This document shows, piece after piece, positions 1 through 10,249 of a stretch of DNA of 64,000 bases (the stretch's first letter is position 1; each line of letters begins with the position of its first letter). The stretch spans positions 310,001 through 374,000 of the forward strand of contig KV748233.1 in NCBI GenBank assembly GCA_001692895.1. The letters are read 5' to 3'. The notes beneath the pieces are model-generated. The model searched no databases and was not told the origin of the DNA. It saw only the letters and a program-made list of their open reading frames with translations. Both the position numbers and the translations under genes were made by a program. Source of the stretch: Cenococcum geophilum 1.58 (taxonomy: Eukaryota > Ascomycota > Dothideomycetes > Gloniales > Gloniaceae).

Positions 1-36
1 CATTCTAATCCCCTTCCCGGCTGCTGTGCGAATAAA

Positions 37-753
37 ATGGGGGCTGGCAACTCGAAACCTACATCGGAGCACTCGCAGCATGTCTTTGCGGCGTGAGTTT
101 GTGCTTTGATCGGCCCAATTGGGCGCTGTCCTTAGTCTGTTTTTTTCAAGATCGATGGAGCTGACCCGGTCTGATCACAGAGATGCTCCCGTGCGATTCT
201 CGAACGAGCTGGTCGATTCGTTGCAGAACAGCACGCAGGTCAGCTTTCCCGTCCGGTTACAGCAGCAATTGAAGCAGAGGAGACTGACAGATAGCACACC
301 CGGCAGTCCGATTCCACACGGTCGAAGAACCTCGAACTCCAGATCCAAGCGCGGGTAAAGTCTGAGCTGGAAAAACTCCAGGCCCGAGAGGCAGCGAAGT
401 TCTCGCAAATCTCTGAAGCACTCTCCGATGAACCGGCTGCGCCTGAGGAACGCCCGCTCGCAGAGAAGATCGGCGACACCCTCACCTCGTCCACGGCGCT
501 CGCTGACAAGCAGCGCAAGCAGAATATCAGCCACAACAGCGTGTCGAAAGAGATTGTGGAGTTGAAGAAGAAGCTTGAGGCGCGGAAGAAGCTCGAGCAG
601 GTGGACCCCGCCGTTGAGAAGGCGAAGGAGGATGTTGTCACTTGCTTAAGGACGAACGACCGACGGCCGCTGGATTGCTGGAAAGAGGTTGAAACATTCA
701 GACGAGAGGTGGGACGGTTGGAGAGGGAGTTTGTCGAAAAGACGGTGCGATGA
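37..753 (+). CDS. MIC19: MICOS complex subunit MIC19 (CHCH-domain protein)
   Basis: Subunit of the mitochondrial contact site and cristae organising system, on the intermembrane-space face of the inner membrane, where the family links Mic60 to cristae junctions. Three exons fit: 37-92, 181-238 and 307-753, with GT-AG introns of 88 and 68 bp, giving 186 aa. The start MGAGNSKP is chosen because it carries a Gly-2 myristoylation-type signal usual for this family. Next comes the conserved PVRFSNELVDSLQ segment, then STRSKNLELQIQAR, a charged coiled coil (about residues 50-145), and a C-terminal CHCH-type end with Cys pair CLRTNDRRPLDCW. Length matches fungal MIC19 (about 170-190 aa). The visible upstream sequence is only 36 bp, so the promoter is outside the window. 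The family assignment is recognised from sequence; splice sites are inferred from frame and consensus. Confidence 0.88.
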
Positions 754-1399
754 TTGTTCGGCTCCTGCGTGTCGGGGGCCCTGTAGGTTTGAAAAATTTT
801 GGGCTTGGGTCCTGTGTAGCATAGAGCGAGGTGTATCCGTAACCCAGACGGCGTGCCGCGTCTTTTGATCGGTTGGGCAAGTATGCATTTTCCTTCGGAT
901 TGATTGACATTGCAGCGTGATCATTATTTGGGTGAAATTGGCCCCTTCACCCATATCCAGCCACCATCCATCTATGACATAGCGCCGTCTTCATGTCTGA
1001 GAAATGTTGAGTGTCAGTCCTAAGGTATTGGTCTCACATAACCTAAGGATCACATTCGCAGATATCAAGTTTTCTTGCCAGTCTAAGTTTCGGCTAGTTT
1101 TACCCCTATATGTGTTCTGCTCTCAGCAAACCCAGGAGTCCTTCACAGATATTAATGTCGAGTACGTTCTATTCAATACCACAGCTCATAAGCCAGCCAT
1201 TCTCATCTCATATATCAAAGCCGCTATACACAAGTTCGAGAAGTAGTGGAACATTAATTCGAGATGAGCCAACTCGTCCACAGGAAGAATACGACAGTTC
1301 TGGATTTATTTCAAACTTGCCTTTTGGTCAGAAGAACGATTACCCCAGAAACCTCCTCCATACCAACCCCATTTTCCCTTCCACCCCGCGTCCCTACAC
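754..1399. other. intergenic region, MIC19 to TRM44 (convergent 3' ends)
   Basis: About 650 bp between the stop of MIC19 and the stop of the minus-strand methyltransferase. It should hold both 3' untranslated regions. No coding frame with recognisable content, repeat or RNA gene was seen. Confidence 0.5.
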
Positions 1400-4159
1400 T
1401 CAATGCGCATCTGCCCCCCTCACCCCTCCCTTCTCCCAAAACCTCCGCGCTCTCTCCACCCACTCCTTCCCCATAACCTCAACCCCAACCCCCATCTCGC
1501 GCTCCAAAATCCCCCTAACTCTCTCCTCCCGCTCCCCAACCCCTTTCTCCCCCCAACCCGTCCCCCTCCGCCCAATAATCGCCGCATTGCGCGTGCTCGG
1601 AATCCGCAGCATCTCCTTCTCAACCACATACCCAACCTCGGCCGCCAGCTTCTCGACCCAGGCGCACAGCGCCGCGTATGCCGAGGGCGGCTTTGGCGGC
1701 TTTGGCGCGGCTTTGAGGAGGCTGGGTTTGCAATATGGGTCGTTGCATTCATGGGCGGGGGCGCCGGGCGCCGGCTTGGTTGGGGCTTGGCTGGCGGCAT
1801 TGGGCTCGGGCTTGGGCTTACTCTCCGCGGCGCCGTCGCTCTGGCTGGCGCAGTCGGGGCTTTCGGTGTTGCTTTCCGGGGAGCCGTCGGCCTGGTCGAG
1901 CTTGCTGTCCTCGGAGTCTGTGGAGGAGGGGGAGGGGGAAGAGGGGTGGTGCCTCTCGTGGTGCCTCTCGTGGTGGAAATGGGATTGGAAATGACTATGC
2001 GTGTGGGTGTGGGTGGGCGCTCTAGGGATAGGTATGGGTGCGGAGGGCGCTCTGAATCTAGCACCGGCGAAGTTGTGGCTGCAGCAAGGGATTGCAATGA
2101 AAGGGGAGTGGGAGAGCGAGGCGAGGAGAGGCGTCCAGGGTGTCAGCTCGTCGGCATGGTTCGAGACAATGAAGGTTCCTGTTGGGAATATGCCGTTGTG
2201 GAAAGGGGGCTCGGTGTTGGGAGCGCGGATATCAGGACTTTCCACTGGCCCGTCAGCTGAAGGCACTAATTCTTTCTCGGAATTTATGAACGGAGCGAGT
2301 GACTTGATCGATGCGGGAGGTTCTGTAGTGGATACGATAGGTGAAGATGGCGAGAAGTCTGATTGGCTGGCAGGGGTTGAAGATGTTAACGGATCTTGAG
2401 AAGGTTTGTGCACCGGTGTTCCAGGGAGACTGGAGGTAGGAGCAATGACTGGAGGCGATGAAGTCCCGCAGGAGATAACAGCAGCTGGGGATGTTGGTGT
2501 GGTTGTGATGTTTGGAAGATGTGGGGATGGAAGCGGCGGAAGAAAGGCCGGTGAAGAAGTTGAAGACTCTGAAGAAGTTGCAAGAGGTGGAGTAGACAGT
2601 GCGCCCAAGGATTCTCTATCAGAACCAACCGTGGCCATAGAATTTGGCGACATCGGAATCTCTGAGGATGCTGCAGTAGCTGGCCTAAATGGTGTAGATG
2701 ATCGAGACGGGTTTTCCGAAAGAGGTTGGGGCTCTGAGGACTGAAAGATTTCTGGTACCAGCAGCATCTCTTTCAATCTTTCTTGTACCTCTGCGGGAAA
2801 GGTATTCCAAGTTTTCCTCCTCCTACTATCAAAGCCCCACCCATTCCAACCCTCCTTCAGCAGCACATAAACTAGGAGACCATTTCCACAGCCAATATCC
2901 ACGAACCCAGGGAACTTTTTTTGTGCATCAGCCTTGACAGCATCATTCAACCCAGTCCCGAGCTCCCTGTGACGCTCTTTTTCTTTCAAGCTCTCCGAAT
3001 CCCCGTACATCTCCGCCCACAATTCAATCAGAAAAGCTGCAATACCCAAATCTTCGAATACGTGCTTTGTGGCTGGCGTCTGCTCCACCCAGTCCCGTAT
3101 CAAAGTCTTTGCATATTTACCCTTCAGGTACGTGTAAGTGTCCTGAAATCCTTTCTGTGGGACTACAATGTCATGGTGCACACGCTTAGTATAGCCTTCT
3201 TGATCCCCGTGACCATGCTTGTGGATGATCTTCAACAGATTAAGTGCCGTCCGTTCCATTCGGTTAGAGAGCTCGATGCCCGGGAAGAGGTTGTAGTAGA
3301 GTGAGAGATTTCCAGGAGGCGACGGAGAAGGATATTCAGGCGACCATAAGTATAAAGTTGCAAGGGCACGTACGGGTGGGTGATACCATGGAATATCTTC
3401 CGGACATCTTGCGTGAGGTAGATAAACAATAAGGCTGCGATCTTCGGTGAAAGTATGCTTTACATTCGCAAGTTTTTCTGACTTTGCTCCGTCTACTCCT
3501 TGTACCGATTTTTCATTAGTGGAGGTAAAGAGGTGACATGTCTGGACCAGCGGCTTGTCCAACTGTGGATTACGTGGGATCATTTTCCGCACAACCGTCC
3601 ATGTAAGCTCATATCCTGGAAATCCACCAGGGACGACCAACGGCCGGTATTCAGCCTTCATGTGCTGGATAAAATCACTTAGATTCTCAGCGACCTGTGC
3701 AGAAGAATTGAAGGACGCATCGTTCTGGCTGTCATAAAAGATCTCCGCACGGAAAAGATGGGAGGAGGTCAGGTTAGGGTTCTTGAGGAGATTTTTTGAT
3801 ACTTGAAGGAAGCAACTTAGCGGAAATACAGACGGTGTGGATAGGATTGGTGTCCATAGCTCTAGAGGTAATCCTGAGATAATATTAGAAGGCGACTTGA
3901 TAAGATCCGTGGGTTCGAAGCGTCGCCCTGGGATAGTGGACTCTGCAGGTGCATCTGAAGGCGTTGCAGGTCTGGTTTCTAAGTGAGGTGTTGTGCTTTT
4001 TGGTAATGTAGGTTCGGACTGGGCTAATATGAGACTCTCGGAATCTGAACGACCACCGTCTGGGCAAGACGTGGGTTTGGTTGGCGAGTGCATTGCGTTA
4101 AAAGTCCGTTGCACGAAGCTATTGAGGAATATATAATAGACCTTCTCTTTCGTTAGCAC
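1400..4159 (-). CDS. TRM44: tRNA (uracil-2'-O-)-methyltransferase, TRM44-like
   Basis: Cytoplasmic S-adenosylmethionine-dependent enzyme that in yeast makes 2'-O-methyluridine at position 44 of tRNA-Ser. One uninterrupted frame of 919 aa. The N-terminal part holds the family segment around VVPGGFPGYELTWTVVRKMI, then LPHARCPEDIPWYHPPVRAL. The SAM-binding motif I is FVDIGCGNGLLVYVLL (roughly residue 425), followed by GWGFDSRRRKTW. After a long Ser/Pro-rich insert come FIVSNHADELTPW and PCCSHNFAGARF, conserved in the family. A second insert is His-rich and acidic, then the tail resumes. The longest frame starts at 4159, but a second in-frame ATG at 4093 (MHSPTKP) lies just after an A/T-rich TATA-like stretch and may be the true start (897 aa). 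Larger than yeast Trm44 because of the two low-complexity inserts. Confidence 0.87.
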   Translation of the reverse strand: MLTKEKVYYIFLNSFVQRTFNAMHSPTKPTSCPDGGRSDSESLILAQSEPTLPKSTTPHLETRPATPSDAPAESTIPGRRFEPTDLIKSPSNIISGLPLELWTPILSTPSVFPLSCFLQVSKNLLKNPNLTSSHLFRAEIFYDSQNDASFNSSAQVAENLSDFIQHMKAEYRPLVVPGGFPGYELTWTVVRKMIPRNPQLDKPLVQTCHLFTSTNEKSVQGVDGAKSEKLANVKHTFTEDRSLIVYLPHARCPEDIPWYHPPVRALATLYLWSPEYPSPSPPGNLSLYYNLFPGIELSNRMERTALNLLKIIHKHGHGDQEGYTKRVHHDIVVPQKGFQDTYTYLKGKYAKTLIRDWVEQTPATKHVFEDLGIAAFLIELWAEMYGDSESLKEKERHRELGTGLNDAVKADAQKKFPGFVDIGCGNGLLVYVLLKEGWNGWGFDSRRRKTWNTFPAEVQERLKEMLLVPEIFQSSEPQPLSENPSRSSTPFRPATAASSEIPMSPNSMATVGSDRESLGALSTPPLATSSESSTSSPAFLPPLPSPHLPNITTTPTSPAAVISCGTSSPPVIAPTSSLPGTPVHKPSQDPLTSSTPASQSDFSPSSPIVSTTEPPASIKSLAPFINSEKELVPSADGPVESPDIRAPNTEPPFHNGIFPTGTFIVSNHADELTPWTPLLASLSHSPFIAIPCCSHNFAGARFRAPSAPIPIPRAPTHTHTHSHFQSHFHHERHHERHHPSSPSPSSTDSEDSKLDQADGSPESNTESPDCASQSDGAAESKPKPEPNAASQAPTKPAPGAPAHECNDPYCKPSLLKAAPKPPKPPSAYAALCAWVEKLAAEVGYVVEKEMLRIPSTRNAAIIGRRGTGWGEKGVGEREERVRGILEREMGVGVEVMGKEWVERARRFWEKGGVRGADAH

Positions 4160-5354
4160 CGGCCGTCGATCATCTCTTCGAAAATCAAAATTCCACCACC
4201 TTGATGAAAAGAGAGACGTGATCGTGACAATTGACCAAGCAAGAAATGGAGCCTCAGCTCAGCCAAATGAACACGATCAATAACAGAATGACGAGCGAAG
4301 GGCACAATATGCTCATGAATGATTATCTCAATACGTAGGGTCCTCAGAGTAAGTGGTCCGTACGGAGCGCCGTTTTGCAAAACGAGTATATCTGTATGGG
4401 GTTCGGTCATTAATTATACCGCCACCATGCCTTCCAATCGTGCTAGCATTGGTGTAGACCTTGTTTAGAAGACTCGATATAACATTCCCCCAAATAAGGC
4501 GGCGAAAACAGCTCCCCCTAAACCCTGGCCGTTGCCCGAATTCGAATCTTTCCATATTAACAATTAGGACGACCATGGCCAAACATCCCTTCTAACGTTG
4601 ATATACACAATCCTTTCGAGTTATTTAGACTATCCTTTACGGATGAGATTATGGATAAGCTTGTAGAGTGGATAAATAAGCACTCGGAGCTCTATCCGCT
4701 AGATAAGGGTACCTACGCAATAGGCAGGAACTCTACGCGTACTTCAGAGTGCTTATTCATATAGGAATTACTATAGAGCCGGCTATTAAAGACTACTAGA
4801 AGGATTTAAACACACATGGCAGCCTCATATTCCTGAGTACGGGCACCAAATTTAGCTGATTTGATTGGTTGATTTTTATCGATAACCTGAGGACCCGAAT
4901 TAAGGAATAGGTTCCCTTTTTGCCGCAGAAATGAAATGAATAGTGTCTTGTTTAAACAGTCATATCAGAAATACGGGAAGTTGATTAAAGGCTCTCATGG
5001 GAAATGGCGACAGATCGGGTTTCTCAGCTAGTATTCTCGATTAGAGCGTTTAATGTGATAACGTATATAATCACGAATACAGGAAGTTACAACTCCTAGC
5101 TAACAATGGGCCGATAAATAAAAATGTGACAACTGATATTCTTAGAATCCAAATATCTAGCTTGTATTCTATATATCCTCCGACAGGGCCCTTCGTCCAT
5201 ACACAACGCCTTGCCGAAATGCATACCATGAGTCTTCTCCACCCACAATTTTACAGGCCCAAAGTCCATGATATAAACGTAATCGGGTCTCATAACAGCA
5301 TTCCTCAAACCAGACTTTTCTAAAACGTCAACTCCTCAGCTTCTCTACCACTCC
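4160..5354. other. intergenic region upstream of TRM44, with a transposase relic
   Basis: Holds the TRM44 promoter and the 3' side of GNA1. The middle (about 4560-5100) is AT-rich and looks like decayed repeat DNA, with a recognisable transposase fragment annotated separately. Nothing else coding was seen. Confidence 0.5.
4600..4830 (+). pseudogene. piggyBac-type (DDE_Tnp_1_7) transposase fragment, decayed
   Basis: Plus-strand translation from about 4615 reads FELFRLSFTDEIMDKLVEW, then INKHSELYPLDKGTY, and after a degraded stretch RTSECLFI, a stop, ELL, a stop and SRLLKTT. This matches the start of the fungal piggyBac-like transposase domain (pattern LF-xx-F-x-DEI-xx-LVEWTNKHAELYP, then ELYAY-x-GVLIHMGI-x-x-EP-x-IEDYW). 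In-frame TAG stops replace Gln/Trp positions, as RIP would produce. No terminal inverted repeats were identified, so it is a fragment. Assignment rests on family memory of the motif, not a search. Confidence 0.5.
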
Positions 5355-6059
5355 TCACACACTTGGCTTCGGCGCCTCATAGTAATGCGCCATCTCCAAC
5401 CCAGCCCTCTTGAAGCCGCACTTGACGTAGAATCCCTCGTTCGCCTCGGAACAGTCGAGGATGGTCTGTACACAATCAATATCGGGAGGGGAAAACGTGA
5501 GATATCTGGGTGGAACGCACCTTATAACACCCAACCTTCTCCGCAACATAATCCAGCGCCTGAATAATCCTCAACCCCAGCTTCTTCCCCTGCTGATCCT
5601 TCGCAACCGCGATATCCTCAATATGGCCCACTAGACCCAGATTATGAATGCTGCGACACCGCTCATCAGCACCCTATCCCCTTCTCACTTCCCCCACCAA
5701 CCATCAACCACAACAGCAGAAAACAGCCGCAAAGAAAGGAGAATGGAAAGGAGAGCCACTCACAACTTCCTCTCCACAATCAAGGCCCCCGTCCCAACAA
5801 TCTTCCCCTCCCCATCCACGATAACCAGCAGGAAATACTCGTCCCCACGCTTCGCCATCCACTCGAACCGCTCGTCCCACTTCTCCTCGCTAATATCGCC
5901 CACCGTCGTCAGCACTCGCAGCACATCCAAGAAGCCGGCATGGTAATCGGTGCGCTGCAGCGGGCGACAGGAGTAGCCCTCGGGCAGGGCAGCCAGGACA
6001 TCGGGAGAGATGAGCGAGGGCGCGAAGAGAGGGGCTGCAGAAGCCGTGGCAGTAGACAT
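5355..6059 (-). CDS. GNA1: glucosamine 6-phosphate N-acetyltransferase
   Basis: Transfers acetyl from acetyl-CoA to glucosamine 6-phosphate, an early step to UDP-GlcNAc for chitin, N-glycans and GPI anchors; cytosolic GNAT-fold enzyme. Three exons on the minus strand: 6059-5764, 5650-5521 and 5465-5355, giving 178 aa. The joins restore the family signature exactly: VERKF-IHNLGLVGHIEDIAV across intron 1, then AKDQQGKKLGLRIIQALD (the acetyl-CoA pyrophosphate-binding Q-x-x-G-x-x-G loop), and GCYK-TILDCSEANEGFYVKCGF across intron 2. The C-terminus ends with MAHYY, typical of Gna1. Introns are 113 and 55 bp with GTGAGT/GTGCGT donors and CAG acceptors. The start MSTATASAAPLFAPSLI gives the expected short N-terminal extension. 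Confidence 0.93.
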
Positions 6060-7015
6060 GACTGCCGTGCTGAGCGGTGACAGCTTCGAGAAGCGGTGGC
6101 GAGGTTCGAGGCAATTGGCAGCAAGCAGTCGACCCGGGGGGTTGTGCAGGGCACTCGGAGGCAGTCAATCGAGGATTTATTTCTGTTGCGTTCACCCTCT
6201 CCGTTAGCAAGTGTCCCGCACCGCACAGCACAGCTCAGCACAGCACAAACCGGCTCACCTTCAAACCGCACACGCGGCTGTCGCAAAAAGCAATTGGACG
6301 TGAAAGAGCAATTGAGCGGTCTCAGCAACCCCGAGTAGAAAAAAGAAGGCCTTAAGTACCACGCAAAGCCGGCCCGAACCCTAGTCGCTGACGGCTGAAG
6401 CTTCTCTGCCCGCCCTGGCTAAACCCTGAGAAGGCGTTCCTAGGGATCGGCGGTGCCAAAAATAGGTGCGGCGAACCAAAACGCGCCGAAAACTCCACCG
6501 CAGTTTCGCGACGTCAAGACTGGAAATGCAGGGCAACGAGCTACTTTTATTTTTATTTTTATTTTTTTGGGTGAACCTTGTAGGCCAGAAGAAATAATAA
6601 GGGGAAGTGGCATTGGATAGCTGGAAAGGCCGTGAATGGCCCGAGACCGCCAATGGTTTGGAGTGTAGCCAATTCTTTTATTTTGTATTGGGACAGTAGT
6701 ATTCATTACATTCTCGTTCTGTACTCAACCCGCTAACTCCCCTTATGGACGACAACCCCACCGCCATTCCCAGACCCAACCTATACCACATCGACACAGA
6801 TGCCCATCGTAGATACCACAAGCCTCTAACAACGCCAACCCAGCCAGGAGCACGTATTGAAGTATACTTTTCCTTTATCCCTTTTCCACACTAGCCATAT
6901 CTTACCATCCGCCCCATCCCTAAATCGCAGAGATCAAAACCACCTCACAAGCCCACACAAATCCATCAAATCCCCGCCTCCTCTCATATCCCCAATCTCT
7001 CCCCTCAAGACCCAG
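6060..7015. other. intergenic region, GNA1 promoter and 3' end of next gene
   Basis: About 950 bp upstream of GNA1. It contains CA/CAGCA-rich short repeats (6225-6250) and a (TTTTTA)n tract at about 6544-6570. No coding or RNA gene recognised. Confidence 0.45.
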
Positions 7016-9291
7016 TTACTCCCAGCTACCCCTCCCCGTCCTCGTCCCCAAATACACCTTGAGCGCACTAACCCTGCTCTCCTCCGCCCCAACCGTCCCA
7101 ACACTATCCACACTCTCCCTCCCCCCCTTCGCCCTCGTCCCAGCCCCAGCCCCAGCCCCACCCTCCCGCACACTCTTCAACCGACACGGACACTTATTCA
7201 GCCTCCCCCCACTCTTCAGCACTGCCATCAGCGCCGCCTCTAGAAGCCTGTTCTCGCGCTCCAGCGTCTCAACCCGGGCCTCCAGCCTCGTCTCCCTGCT
7301 CGCCGAGATGAAGGCGGAGGAGGGGGGGAGCAGGCTCGAGGCGATGCCGGCGCGGGAGGCGTGGCTAGGGGCGTGTTTGTGCCTGATCGCCGCACCCGCA
7401 CCCGCAGGCGCCGAGTTCGCTACTTCGACTATCGCGGAGTTCTGAGCAGCGGCGGTGCCGGGTGTGGGACTAGAGAGAGCTCGTAGGGCGGAGCGGTGCT
7501 TCGCGCCGCCTTGCTGCTCCATCGCCTTTTCGAGTTCGGAAGCCTGCAGGGAAGTTTGGCTGGAGACGAGGGATGGGATGGGTCCGTCTGCTGGTTTGCG
7601 CTCTTGCTCGGCTCTGCGGGCGTCTGCTATAGTTCTGGTGTTTGAGAGTGATGTGGCCGCGTCCGTCTCTCTTATCTCATTTTCAAGGCCACTGGAAGTC
7701 GCAGGCGCGCTTTCTGCTGCTGATTCCGCTGCTTCGCGCACAGCTACGGCTAGGGTCGTGGGGGTGCGGTGTTCACGCAGCACGAGTCTGGCTGGCTTCT
7801 TGGCGACTTTGGGTTTTGACATGGGGATTTGTTCCGCAACGAGCATGATGGGAGTAAGAGATATGCGGCCAGACACAGGAGTGTAGCCAGTAGAATATCC
7901 TAGGGTTGGTATGGTTGAAAAAGTATCAACAGAGAGGTGCCGAGTATCTGAGTTGTCCTGGGTTTGGGATTCGAGCTGCGATTGGGGTTGCGTTTCGTTT
8001 AGAGACTCTAATCCCACTTCACAATTCTCGGTAGGTGTGACAGTGGAAGCAGTCTTAATGGTTAGCTCTGGTGGCGTCGTCCTATTAACATGCTGCTCGA
8101 GCACTTCACCGATATTATTCCTCGTCCGCGGATCACGCAACTTCCTCGCTCGAATCCTCTCCTCACGACCCTTCCGTATCGAGTCTTTAGCTCCCAGCCC
8201 AAAGACACTGGGATCAGCATAAGGCATCTTGCCAACCCCAGAGTCCTCACGGTTATGGCTATTGCCGCTCGTGGAGTCTTTCGAAGGGGAGTCTGAATGG
8301 CTTGTGGCCGACTTGCCTTGCTCGAGAGAAGGTCTACGCATGCCTTGGCCGGCGAGCCGCTCCTTACCTCGTTTGAAAGAGTTTCGGCTTTCTTCCGAAT
8401 ACGGTGGCCGAGGGAAGTCGGGAAGACTATCGTCGTCACTATCCTCTCCATCCTCGGTATTAGAAAACACATCCACAGCATCTGCAGTCGATTGACGCAT
8501 TGATGGAGGGTTGCTGAACGGAGCCGCCATGGCATCTAGTGCCTCAGAGTATGTAGCCGCAATCTTGGGCTGCTCGACAGGACTCAAGCCAAAAAGTGCG
8601 TGCGATGATTTCAGCGCTTTCTGGTCACAGCCTCCCTTGGAGCCCTCACGCTTCTCGTTCAGTAATTTGTCTCTTTCCTTTTGAGTATCTCTATGCTCCT
8701 CCTCTTCTACTAATTTGATCGACTTTTCTTTGCTCTTCTCGAATTGCAATTTCTCTTCACTCTGCTTGTGCAGACTAAGGGTCAAGAGCCAGGCGTCAAG
8801 CTCATCAGTACTCGCAGTTTCGGTTGTATCAGAGAATGTAACAGAGAGTCGCTGCTTGCGATGTTGGTTTTTGCTCGAGACCCTAATTAACTCTTCAACA
8901 TGTGAAACAATGAAGTCGTGTGGCAATGAAACGTACCTCTTCGGAACCTCAATCTGTTTCGTGGGTACAGTCTTTTCATCTGCGATGATCTGCAAATATT
9001 TCTTTCCTAAGGCATCCAGATGAGTAAGAACCCTGGCCTTGGTATCGCATCACTTACCATCCTTCGATATCTTCTGAACCACATTACCAGGTGGCTTGAA
9101 GAAGGTCGGCGGAGCGTTTTTGTCAGCGTCAGGGGTACTGATGAGCGACACGTTAGTGATCTATCCATGCCATCATCTCTTGGTCCCTCCATCCTTCTCA
9201 CGCCTCTTAGCCCACGGTTGATGGTTTGAACATGGAAAATGTTCAAAGAGCAAACGCTCACCCCGCGCTCTAGGTTGCCTTTAAGAATACC
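7016..9291 (-). CDS. uncharacterised coiled-coil, low-complexity protein
   Basis: I do not recognise a named family. The main exon is 9006-7016; a GTAAGT/TAG intron joins it to an upstream exon 9160-9058 that reads DADKNAPPTFFKPPGNVVQ then KISKD, giving SKD-GKKYLQIIADEKT across the join. A further exon ending at 9262 (GILKGNLERG) probably joins to ITNVSLISTP, but its 5' end and the start codon are unresolved. Visible protein is about 700 aa. It has a conserved-looking N-terminal block (IEVPKRYVSLPHDFIVSHVEEL), a highly charged stretch about 150 residues in, a long disordered Ser/Thr/acidic middle, and a C-terminal coiled coil (RLEARVETLERENRLLEAAL) followed by Cys-Pro-Cys. The end resembles leucine-zipper-like tails of structural or spindle-pole proteins, which is only a guess. 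Confidence 0.6.
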
Positions 9292-9445
9292 CTCAATAGA
9301 TTAACCCATTCCGGGTAGCCCGGCACTTCTCAAGCAGGCTTGTTTGCTCACAACATCAAATCAAGACGAGCTCCCCCACCGAACCAGAAAAGCGAAGTCT
9401 CCAAATGCAATTAACCAAAGCAAAAAAGAAAAACGTAAACAAAAA

Positions 9446-10249
9446 TCACACTAACCATTCAACACCCCCTCCCCTCGCCACCGGACCCTTCCTCCCACCC
9501 ATCCTCAAGAACCTCAACGGGCTCTTAAGCCTATTCTTCCTCCTCCCCATGACCCCGCCCTCCAGCTCAGTCGGGCTCGCTCCAGGCCGACTCGGGGGAC
9601 CCGTATTCTTGAGAAAATACGCGATATCGAACGACGGATTATTGACGGGCAGCACGGCGCAATGCTGCTCATGCGGCGGCAAAATCGGCAACGGCTTCAT
9701 GGCCAGCGCTTCGGGCTTCGGCGCGCCGGGTGGTGCTGCGCTCGTGGGCGCAGCGCGGAGCTGCTGCTGCTGCTCGGGGAAGTCGCGCGCGTACGGCGAG
9801 TACTCGCCTGCAACGGCGCACTTGAAGTCGCTGGAGTCGTTCGAGGCCCAGGAGTATGGCGTCGGGCGCACTGGCGACGTTGCTCGTGTTGCATCGCTGG
9901 CGTTTGTCGGACTTGGGCTCGAGCTGGGGGCCGTGGGGAGCTGGGAGCTGTCGGAGCCGTGGCTGCGGCTGGTTGAGGTGCTGGGAGGGTGGATGCGGTT
10001 GTCTAGGTTGGAGTAGTAGGCGTATGGCGGGGTGCTTCTGTCGGCGAATGAAGCACTGTGGAACGGTGAGTGTTGGTCGAAGGAATTGAAAGGACTGAGG
10101 TTGGGAGAGGCGCGTGAGGTCTGTGTACACGCTCGAGAGTGCGAGCGAGATGAGGGCTCAAGGGCATCTTGAACCGCCATTTCGAAGGCGCGAGGCGTGT
10201 GATTGATGAACGGCGGGCTTCGGCGTGACGGATGGACGGTAAGTTGCAT
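9446..10249 (-). CDS. hypothetical Ser/Pro-rich protein
   Basis: Single-exon frame of 267 aa, function unknown. A second ATG at 10180 (MAVQDALEP, 244 aa) could be the real start, since the preceding 23 residues look less constrained. The protein is mostly disordered, with Ser/Pro/Thr runs (SSSPSPTNASDATRATSPVR) and a short Gln run. The C-terminal third looks most constrained: PLPILPPHEQHCAVLPVNN, then PSFDIAYFLKNTGPPSRPG, then a basic tail with RRKNRLKSPLRFLRMGGRKG. This pattern fits fungus-specific unannotated proteins. It lies tandem with the minus-strand gene at 7016-9291, about 150 bp away. Confidence 0.6.
   Translation of the reverse strand: MQLTVHPSRRSPPFINHTPRAFEMAVQDALEPSSRSHSRACTQTSRASPNLSPFNSFDQHSPFHSASFADRSTPPYAYYSNLDNRIHPPSTSTSRSHGSDSSQLPTAPSSSPSPTNASDATRATSPVRPTPYSWASNDSSDFKCAVAGEYSPYARDFPEQQQQLRAAPTSAAPPGAPKPEALAMKPLPILPPHEQHCAVLPVNNPSFDIAYFLKNTGPPSRPGASPTELEGGVMGRRKNRLKSPLRFLRMGGRKGPVARGGGVEWLV

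Noticed and set aside
1403-2260. Plus-strand 285-aa frame and other frames opposite TRM44
   Set aside because: Shadows of the GC-rich low-complexity end of the minus-strand methyltransferase; the sense frame has clear family motifs.
7059-8535. Several 100-157 aa frames overlapping 7016-9006
   Set aside because: Overlap the longer minus-strand exon, whose spliced upstream exons support it; no recognisable content of their own.
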